From Bacillota bacterium (lineage in GTDB: Bacteria > Bacillota > Clostridia > Christensenellales > UMGS416), in contig JAEZSE010000044.1 in the NCBI GenBank assembly GCA_023421955.1, positions 1 through 64,000 of the forward strand: a stretch of DNA of 64,000 nucleotides. Reading direction: 5' to 3'. Made by a program: the position numbers and the translations under genes. The notes under the pieces are model-generated. The model did no database searches. It was given only the letters and a program-made list of their open reading frames with translations, and had not been told where the DNA came from. Each line of letters starts with the position of its first letter. Position 1 is the first letter of the stretch. Of the stretch, positions 58,471 through 64,000 are shown one piece after another.

Positions 58471-59481
58471 TTGCAACCATTCACACCGGACCGCGTGTTC
58501 TACGAACTTGCTGTGGTCAACTACCCGTTGGGCGACGAACTGCTTGCCCGCTACAAAGAGCTGGGCATCCCGATCACGCCCATCGAGACGCACAACAAGA
58601 TCCCCGAGCTCCGCGCCAGGCCCGAGGCGGACTTCGGCGCGATGAAGCGCCATTTGGTGTTGGGTGTGCGCAAGTCGCTCACCCACCAGCCCAACCACAA
58701 GACAAGTGACTTCCTGGTGCCGTGGACCAGCTCCGGCTGCTCGGCCATGTGCCTGTATTGCTACCTGGTCTGCACCTATTTCACAAGCGCCTACCTCCGG
58801 GTGTTTGTGAACCGCGAGGCGATGATGGATAAACTGCTCCGGGCGGCCAAAAAGGCCGACCGCGACCTGGTGTTTGAGATCGGCAGCAACAGCGACCTGG
58901 TGATGGAAAACTCGGTGACCGGCAACCTGGCCTGGACCATTGAGCAATTCGCGCCATCGCCAAAGGGCAGGCTCACATTGCCGACCAAGTTTGACATGGT
59001 GGACGGGCTCTTAAGCCTAAGGCACGGCGGGCGCACCACGGTGCGCATGAGCCTGAACCCGGAGGAAGTAATCACCCATGTGGAGTTTGGCACCTCAAGG
59101 CTCAGCGGCAGGCTCACCGCAATGCGAAAGCTTTATGAGGCCGGATACCCGGTGGGCATCCTGGTGGCGCCGCTCATCCTGCTGGAAGGGTGGAAAGAAC
59201 AGTATGACCGGCTGTTTCAGCGCATGGCCGATGAACTTCCAAAGTCACTGCTGGATGACGCGGTGTTTGAGCTCATCTTTATGACCTATGGCTACGCCCA
59301 CAAACAGATCAACCCGCAAGCCTTTCCGGGCGCAGAAGAGCCGTTTGACGAGGCCCTGATGTCACCCTGCGGCAGGGGTCGCTTCGGTTACCGCAAAGAG
59401 GTGAAGGAAGAGGCGTCGGAGTATCTCCGGGAAAGGCTTGGGCATTACTTTCCAAACAGCACGATTGCCTATATTGTCTAG
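58471..59481 (+). CDS. splB: Spore photoproduct lyase family radical SAM protein
   Basis: A 336-residue radical SAM enzyme of the SplB family, which repairs the UV spore photoproduct (a methylene-bridged thymine dimer) during germination. The iron-sulfur cluster motif is Cys90-x3-Cys94-x2-Cys97 in GCSAMCLYCYL. Further family features are HVEFGTSRLSGRLTAMRKLYEAGYPVG-like barrel strands and the C-terminal YFPNSTIAYIV. It starts with TTG at 58471 behind GGTGAT. Its presence argues for a sporulating or formerly sporulating host. A 53-residue zinc-ribbon gene follows. Confidence 0.9.
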   Translation: MQPFTPDRVFYELAVVNYPLGDELLARYKELGIPITPIETHNKIPELRARPEADFGAMKRHLVLGVRKSLTHQPNHKTSDFLVPWTSSGCSAMCLYCYLVCTYFTSAYLRVFVNREAMMDKLLRAAKKADRDLVFEIGSNSDLVMENSVTGNLAWTIEQFAPSPKGRLTLPTKFDMVDGLLSLRHGGRTTVRMSLNPEEVITHVEFGTSRLSGRLTAMRKLYEAGYPVGILVAPLILLEGWKEQYDRLFQRMADELPKSLLDDAVFELIFMTYGYAHKQINPQAFPGAEEPFDEALMSPCGRGRFGYRKEVKEEASEYLRERLGHYFPNSTIAYIV

Positions 59482-59564
59482 GCAGATCAATTTAGCTGCC
59501 CAACTGTGTATCATGCAGCCTGCCATGGAAACACTATCACTACTAAACTCAGGGAGTGACCCAA

Positions 59565-59726
59565 TTGGCAAGAGTGAATTGCTGCTCCTGCAACAAGCCC
59601 GGCGAGATCCGGGAAATGTCCAGCTGCCCATCCTGCGGGCAGCCGCTGTGCTATGAGTGCGAACGCCATTATGACGGCTACTGCGCCACCTGCCTGAACT
59701 CAGAGACCGACATGTCGATCCTGTGA
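59565..59726 (+). CDS. Small Cys-rich zinc-ribbon protein
   Basis: A 53-residue protein starting with TTG (GGGAGTG six bases upstream): it opens ARVNCCSCNKPGEIREM, continues with CPSCGQPLCYECERHY and ends in DGYCATCLNSETDMSIL. Nine Cys in CxxC-type pairs (CCSC, CPSC, CYEC, CATC) suggest one or two structural zinc sites, as in B-box or rubredoxin-like knuckles. It begins 83 bases after splB on the same strand and precedes a terminator-like hairpin, so the two may be co-transcribed. Third-position GC preference and the clean start support a real gene. Function unknown. Confidence 0.65.
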   Translation: MARVNCCSCNKPGEIREMSSCPSCGQPLCYECERHYDGYCATCLNSETDMSIL

Positions 59727-59794
59727 GAACGGGTAACCGGCAGGTGCAGGCCAACAGACCATCAGACCATACGGCAAGCCTTCATTCACACGGC

Positions 59795-59822
59795 GGGCGT
59801 TTTCATCAAAGCGCCCTTCTTT
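59795..59822 (+). terminator. Terminator after the splB / zinc-ribbon pair
   Basis: GGGCGTTTT / AAAGCGCCC-type stem (one G-U pair), loop CATC, followed by TTCTTT. Confidence 0.6.
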
Positions 59823-59862
59823 CACTGCATCGTTACCGGCGGATGATGAGCAAGACACGGCC

Positions 59863-60474
59863 CTAGAGGTTATCTGGCAAGGCAGGATGCTCTAGCACAT
59901 AATAATCCAGCTCCGCCGCGCGGAATGAAACTTTTACGACAAACCCCAACGAACGGTAAAACGCCAGTGCCTCCGGCGTGTTGGTCTCCACAATGGTGGG
60001 CAAGCCCTCCCGCGCGGCTTGTTTCACACGCCCTTCCACCAGCGCCGAGGCAAAGCCCCGCCGTCGGAACTGAGGCCGGACCCCCAGGCAACTCAGATAA
60101 AGAAAGCGGCTGGGCGCAATGGCGTCACGTTCACGGTCAATGCGGTCGCTCACGCGGGAAAGCTCCCGGTAACCGGCAGCCGAAAGCCCCCGCCGGATGC
60201 CCATGCCACCCAGCCTCAGCCACTGCAATGGCGGGCAGCTGATGCGCCAGGACGGCAGCCAAAGGGCCACGCCCTCCATAGCAGGGGAGGTAGCCCATGC
60301 CTCACCGTTGCGCACGGCAAGACCCGTGGAAAACCGGAAAACCGGCAGCACCGACCGCGCCCGGGTGGCTGGGTCCGGGCTGATCTGGCACACAAAGGGA
60401 TCCTCCAGGAAGGACTCGGCAAGAGCCTGGGAGGCAGCGGAAACATGGGCTTTCTTCAAACGAAACAATTCCAT
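59863..60474 (-). CDS. GNAT family N-acetyltransferase
   Basis: A 203-residue acetyltransferase. The acetyl-CoA loop is LGVRPQFRRRGFASALVEG (about residues 130-148), followed by LPTIVETNTPEALAFYRSLG, a strand-helix that is a hallmark of this GNAT branch, and a final VLEHPA. The N-terminal half (SQALAESFLEDPFVCQIS) resembles acetyltransferases of the puromycin-acetyltransferase type. It acts on an amine of unknown identity in the cytoplasm. Monocistronic, 62 bases downstream of the DUF6144-like gene on the same strand. Confidence 0.88.
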   Translation of the reverse strand: MELFRLKKAHVSAASQALAESFLEDPFVCQISPDPATRARSVLPVFRFSTGLAVRNGEAWATSPAMEGVALWLPSWRISCPPLQWLRLGGMGIRRGLSAAGYRELSRVSDRIDRERDAIAPSRFLYLSCLGVRPQFRRRGFASALVEGRVKQAAREGLPTIVETNTPEALAFYRSLGFVVKVSFRAAELDYYVLEHPALPDNL

Positions 60475-60535
60475 GGTTCCATTATATATCAGAGCGATGG
60501 CTTTGGTACATCGGGCAAAATTGATTCAACGCCAG

Positions 60536-61126
60536 CTACTCTACTATTTCAAATAGGAACGTGCATGGTTCTTTTCCACCGCTCGCCAGCGCCGTCGATT
60601 TTGCCGACATTCTCAAGGGTCTGCCCAAAGCAGTCTGCAAGTGGTGCTTGATGTGGCCTCCGCAGCAATAACAGTAGGTCACGGAGATGGGTTGATCCGC
60701 CCCGCGCAGGCAAACGCAGCGATAGCTCTCCTGCCCCTCAGGGAAGAAGCGCACCTGCAATCTGCCGTCTGATAAGCGCTCCACGCCTTGTCCGAACACG
60801 TACTTGGCCTCGTTCGCCGCGGCGACCCGCTCCTCCAGCAAGGCGTGCTTTTTTGCGATCTCTCTACAGATTTCGCCGCGCTTTCCGCCCAGGCTGCAGG
60901 CGCAGGACTCCCGCACGGCCTTTCCCGTCTCAGCGTCCAGCAAGCTGTCCATGCGCTCCATCGCGCCGCGCATCCAATCGGCCTTCTGTTCGTTGGTCGA
61001 AGATAGTTTGACCGCCTCGCCGCCGGCCATGATGGCATCACAGATTGCCGGGGCAACGGCTGCATTGCGCAGCGCCTTGGCCAAGGTTGCGATGCGGCCA
61101 TATGGATAGATCGAGTCCTTGGGCAT
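60536..61126 (-). CDS. Cys-rich protein, possibly DUF6144
   Basis: About 196 residues, not recognised with certainty. It has three Cys clusters: ESCACSLGGKRGEIC (about 75-90), YRCVCLRG and VTYCYCCGGHIKHHLQ (about 155-170), spaced as in a metal-binding protein. The N-terminal ~65 residues are helical (WMRGAMERMDSLLDAETG). The layout resembles the clostridial DUF6144 family as I remember it, role unknown. The ATG at 61126 has GGAGGG 6 bases upstream. It is followed by the GNAT gene, possibly in one transcript. Confidence 0.55.
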   Translation of the reverse strand: MPKDSIYPYGRIATLAKALRNAAVAPAICDAIMAGGEAVKLSSTNEQKADWMRGAMERMDSLLDAETGKAVRESCACSLGGKRGEICREIAKKHALLEERVAAANEAKYVFGQGVERLSDGRLQVRFFPEGQESYRCVCLRGADQPISVTYCYCCGGHIKHHLQTALGRPLRMSAKSTALASGGKEPCTFLFEIVE

Positions 61127-61213
61127 GGTGGTCCCTCCCATTACGGCAGTTCATACCACAATTTTACCATAGGAAGATGACAGATGGGTGGCAGGATTGG
61201 ATTCCTCCTCAAC

Positions 61214-61376
61214 TCCTCCCCCAATTCTAACCCTCATCCACTACCCCTTCCCCATCCCACAGGGTAATAGGGGCGAGAGCCCCTATACAAACATACCCCT
61301 CCCACGATCACGGGGGAGGGGCAAGGGGAGAGGGTCAGCAAGATGGGAGAGAGGTAAGAGGGGCAAGGGGAGAGGG
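61214..61376. repeat. C/G-rich palindromic intergenic DNA
   Basis: Contains AGGGGC / GCCCCT (about 61268-61283), CCCCTCCC / GGGAGGGG-like arms (about 61298-61321) and two copies of GGGGCAAGGGGAGAGGGT (about 61318 and 61358). It resembles the repeats at 50049-50148 in reverse orientation. Confidence 0.5.
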
Positions 61377-61378
61377 TT

Positions 61379-62080
61379 CTACCCCAGATACGCCTTCCTG
61401 ATCTCTTCGCTCTCTTTGAGCTCCGCACTGGGGCCGCTGGCCACAATGCGGCCGGTCTCCAGCACATAGGCCCGGTGGGCGGTGTTCAAGGCCATGTGGG
61501 CATTTTGCTCCACCAGCAGGATCGTGACGCCCTGCTGGTTGATCCAGCGGATGATCGAGAAGATCTCCTGCACCAGCATCGGCGCCAGGCCCATGCTGGG
61601 CTCATCCATCAGCAACAGCGTGGGCTCGCTCATCAGCGCCCGGCCAATGGCCAGCATCTGCTGCTCACCGCCGGAGAGCGTGCCGGCCAGCTGGCGGCTG
61701 CGCTCCTTGAGACGCGGGAATCGCTGCATCACGTTATCCAGGTTTTCTTTGACCTTGGCGCGGGTGCGGGGCAGATAGGCACCCATCTCCAGGTTTTCCA
61801 GCACCGAGAGGTTGGCGAACACACGCCGGCCTTCGGGCACCTGCACCAGACCCATGTCCACACGCTTTTCCGCTGAGACCCTTTCCAGATCCTGGCCCAG
61901 AAACTCGATTTTACCTGCATGCTTGGAGATGATGCCCGAGGCGCTGTGCAGTGTGGTGGTCTTGCCGGCACCATTTGCGCCGATCAGCGTCACGATTTCA
62001 CCTTTGCTCACCTCAAGGGAAAGGCCGTGCAGCGCCTCGATGTTGCCGTATGAAACCTTCAGACCTTCGATTTTCAACAT
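61379..62080 (-). CDS. livF: Branched-chain amino acid ABC transporter ATPase LivF
   Basis: A 233-residue ABC ATPase. Walker A is GANGAGKTT, the signature is LSGGEQQML, Walker B is LLLMDEPSMGL, and a switch His lies near ILLVEQN. The length and the tail GPSAELKESEEIRKAYLG are those of LivF. It pairs with LivG on the cytoplasmic side of the transporter. The start shares its A with the livG stop (TGATG), giving translational coupling. Substrates are leucine, isoleucine, valine or related amides; clostridial relatives may also carry urea or short peptides. Confidence 0.95.
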   Translation of the reverse strand: MLKIEGLKVSYGNIEALHGLSLEVSKGEIVTLIGANGAGKTTTLHSASGIISKHAGKIEFLGQDLERVSAEKRVDMGLVQVPEGRRVFANLSVLENLEMGAYLPRTRAKVKENLDNVMQRFPRLKERSRQLAGTLSGGEQQMLAIGRALMSEPTLLLMDEPSMGLAPMLVQEIFSIIRWINQQGVTILLVEQNAHMALNTAHRAYVLETGRIVASGPSAELKESEEIRKAYLG

Positions 62081-62865
62081 CAGGCCTGCACCTCCTCGCC
62101 AAGATAGGCCTTGATCACCTGCGGATTGTTACGGATCTCCTGTGGCAGGCCCTGCGCGATCAACTCGCCATAGTCCAGCACCAGGATGCGCTCGCAGATC
62201 TTCATGACCAGGCTCATGTCGTGCTCAATGAGAAGGATTGTGAGCCCAAAGCGGTCACGGATGAACGTGATCAGGCGGCTCAGGTCCGCCGTCTCCTGCG
62301 GGTTCATGCCGGCGGCGGGCTCATCCAGCAGCAGGATCTGGGGCCGGGCGGCCAGCGCCCGCACGATCTCCAGCTTGCGCTGCTCGCCGTAGGGCAGATT
62401 GGCAGCCAGCTCGTTGCGCTTGCCTTCCAGGTTGAAAATCTCCAGAAGCTCCATGGCCTCGGCCTCAATGCGGGCTTCTTCCTTCCAGTAGCCGGGCAGG
62501 CGCAGCACCGCGGTCAACGGGCTATATTTCACAGTGGGGTGAAACGCCACACGCACATTGTCGATCACCGACATGCGCTTGAAGAGGCGGATGTTCTGGA
62601 AGGTGCGGGTCATGCCGAGCCGCGCGATCTTCCAGGCCTGCATGCCGCCCAACGACCATGTTTTCTTATCCTGGCTATAATAGGTAATGGATCCGGCAGT
62701 GGGTGTGTAGACGCCGGTGAGCAGGTTGAACACCGTGGTCTTGCCCGCGCCGTTGGGGCCGATCAGGCCCACCAGCTCGCCCTTGTTCAGCTGGAGGTTG
62801 AAGTTGTTGACCGCCTTCAGCCCACCGAACTGGATGGACATGTTTTTCACATCAAGAATTGCCAT
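62080..62865 (-). CDS. livG: Branched-chain amino acid ABC transporter ATPase LivG
   Basis: A 261-residue ABC ATPase. Walker A is GPNGAGKTT, then GMTRTFQNIRLFKRMSV (typical of LivG), signature LPYGEQRKLEI and Walker B ILLLDEPAAGMNP. The ATG at 62865 has AAGGGGGC 8 bases upstream and overlaps the end of livM by 14 bases; the longer frame to 62937 would overlap livM further and lacks a site. The tail GLPQEIRNNPQVIKAYLGEE is typical. It works with LivF on the LivH/LivM pore. Confidence 0.95.
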   Translation of the reverse strand: MAILDVKNMSIQFGGLKAVNNFNLQLNKGELVGLIGPNGAGKTTVFNLLTGVYTPTAGSITYYSQDKKTWSLGGMQAWKIARLGMTRTFQNIRLFKRMSVIDNVRVAFHPTVKYSPLTAVLRLPGYWKEEARIEAEAMELLEIFNLEGKRNELAANLPYGEQRKLEIVRALAARPQILLLDEPAAGMNPQETADLSRLITFIRDRFGLTILLIEHDMSLVMKICERILVLDYGELIAQGLPQEIRNNPQVIKAYLGEEVQA

Positions 62866-63910
62866 TGTCTTCAGCCCCCTTTTTGCGCGCGGCCATCTTG
62901 CTGGCAAGCTTGCGCCAGAGCACCGGGTAATCCTCAACCCACCAGCGCCGGCTGAGCAGTGTGTCGGTGAGCTTCATCTCCTTGGTGCCGAGCAGCCCCT
63001 GCGGGCGGAAAATCATCATCAGGATCAATAGCAGCGGATAGATGACCAAACGGAAATCCATCAGGACACGCAGCTGCTCCTGCAGCAGCGTGAGCACAAA
63101 GCTGGCCACGACGGTGCCGGTGAGCGAACCCATGCCGCCGAACACCACGATGATCAGGATGTCCATGGACTTCAGGAAGTTGAAGATGACCGGGCTCAAA
63201 AAGCCATTCTGCATCGCGAACAACCCGCCGGCCACACCGGCCATAAACGTGGAAAGCACAAAGGCAAACATCTTGGTGTAAAAGGAATTCACGCCGACGG
63301 ATTCCGCTGCAATCTCATCGTCGCGGATCGTCACCATTGCCCTGCCGTGGGAGGATGTCATCAGATGCACCACGCCTAAAATCGCGAGCACCATGAAAAC
63401 AGAGTTAATCACAATGCTGGCCAGGGGCTGGTTGCCGCCAAAACCGGGGAACCCGGGGATCCCCATAAAGCCGGCCGCGCCGCCGGTGATCGTGTCAAGG
63501 TTGTTGAATATCACGCGGATGATCTCGCCGAAGCCCAGCGTCACAATGGCAAGGTAGTCGCCTTTCAGCCGAAGCGTCGGGAAGCCGATAACCAGGCCCA
63601 CCAGGCCGGACAGCGCGCCGCCCACCAGAAGCGCAGGCACCATCGGAACATGCAGGTTTTTTAAGAGGATTGCCGTGCAATAGCCGCCGATGGCCATAAA
63701 TCCAGCGTGGCCAAGCACAAGCTGGCCCGTCATGCCGGTAACCAGGTTCACCCCAAGGGAAACGATTACGTAGATGCAAGAAAGGGACAACAGCGACGCA
63801 ATATAGGAATCGATCACACCCAGGCCGACCAGCGCGGATATGATCGCAAAGAGCACTGTGATAAAGACCGCCTGCTTGATGAGCTTTGCCAAGAATACAT
63901 TTTTCTTCAC
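62852..63910 (-). CDS. livM: Branched-chain amino acid ABC transporter permease LivM
   Basis: A ~352-residue permease with eight or more membrane helices. The family motif GHAGFMAIGGYCTAIL and the cytoplasmic coupling region GDYLAIVTLGFGEIIRVIFNN match LivM; FGGMGSLTGTVVASF is in the second half. GTG at 63910 follows GGGGG by 6 bases; the GTG at 63919 overlaps that site. It forms the membrane channel with LivH, whose gene ends 13 bases upstream. Confidence 0.95.
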   Translation of the reverse strand: MKKNVFLAKLIKQAVFITVLFAIISALVGLGVIDSYIASLLSLSCIYVIVSLGVNLVTGMTGQLVLGHAGFMAIGGYCTAILLKNLHVPMVPALLVGGALSGLVGLVIGFPTLRLKGDYLAIVTLGFGEIIRVIFNNLDTITGGAAGFMGIPGFPGFGGNQPLASIVINSVFMVLAILGVVHLMTSSHGRAMVTIRDDEIAAESVGVNSFYTKMFAFVLSTFMAGVAGGLFAMQNGFLSPVIFNFLKSMDILIIVVFGGMGSLTGTVVASFVLTLLQEQLRVLMDFRLVIYPLLLILMMIFRPQGLLGTKEMKLTDTLLSRRWWVEDYPVLWRKLASKMAARKKGAEDNGNS

Positions 63911-63923
63911 ACTGCCCACCCCC

Positions 63924-64000
63924 TTACACTTTCTCTCTCATGGGCTTGCCCATGATGCCGGACGGTTTAACGAACAGGATCAGGATCAGAATCGCAAACA
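63924..64000 (-). CDS. livH: Branched-chain amino acid ABC transporter permease LivH, C-terminal fragment
   Basis: The last ~25 residues of a gene entering from the right edge: FAILILILFVKPSGIMGK followed by PMREKV and stop. A hydrophobic helix then KPSGIMGK is the standard LivH C-terminus. Its position directly before livM supports this. Confidence 0.85.
   Translation of the reverse strand, partial: FAILILILFVKPSGIMGKPMREKV

Overview
The window looks like a GC-rich, spore-former-related member of the Bacillota (class Clostridia; lower rank not resolvable by eye), probably gut-associated. Pointers are good AGGAGG-type ribosome sites, frequent TTG/GTG starts, a spore photoproduct lyase, LplB/LplC-type sugar ABC permeases without their own ATPase, and a very high density of glycoside hydrolases. 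No rRNA, CRISPR array or transposase was recognised. One tRNA (Ser, GCU) is present.

Layout. 0-7 kb: tail of a CocE-type hydrolase, a GH31 glycosidase, and a divergent GH95 alpha-fucosidase-type gene followed by an MFS transporter. 7-12.5 kb: a compound hairpin repeat, a divergent GH95-like enzyme (paralogue A) behind a type-B carboxylesterase, and a divergent AraC regulator. 12.5-16.6 kb: an ECF sigma factor with a large cysteine-peptidase-like tail, and two GNAT genes (one frameshifted) flanked by a direct repeat. 16.6-27.3 kb: one leftward six-gene operon: alpha/beta esterase, PNPOx-fold flavoprotein, NAD(P)-binding/MoaF fusion, and GH95-like paralogues D, C and B. 27.5-33.5 kb: rightward SnoaL-like protein, GH4 glycosidase, two tandem MoaF proteins and a second NAD(P)-binding/MoaF fusion. 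33.6-38.4 kb: sugar ABC operon (GntR/LacI-hybrid regulator, two permeases, lipoprotein binding protein). 38.8-44.5 kb: MarR regulator with SlyA-like boxes, GH3 glycosidase, convergent GH95. 44.6-54 kb: MFS efflux pump, YkgJ-type protein, AraC/GyrI regulator, FucA-like aldolase, DnaJ-GGDEF fusion, DsrE, AT-rich AlbA_2 protein, holin-like ORF, DUF2271 lipoprotein, GpsA. 54.2-58.3 kb: tRNA-Ser and an AT-richer islet with a secreted matrixin-like protease carrying 31-residue Cys/His repeats, plus lipoproteins whose domain pattern resembles the TIMP/netrin OB fold. 58.4-64 kb: spore photoproduct lyase, a 53-residue zinc-ribbon protein, GNAT, a Cys-rich protein and a livFGMH branched-chain amino acid transporter running off the end.

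How the genes fit together. Nine glycosidases (six GH95 or GH95-like, plus GH31, GH3 and GH4) all lack signal peptides. This suggests that oligosaccharides or glycosides are imported (ABC, MFS) and dismantled in the cytoplasm. The esterases would remove acyl decorations, and the class II aldolase could take fuculose phosphate into glycolysis. The MoaF proteins and MoaF fusions, always beside these hydrolases, have no known role and are the least explained recurring part of the locus. The other unusual module is the matrixin-like protease beside TIMP-like lipoproteins. Two genes carry single-base frameshifts at runs of four A/T, which may be real decay or assembly error.
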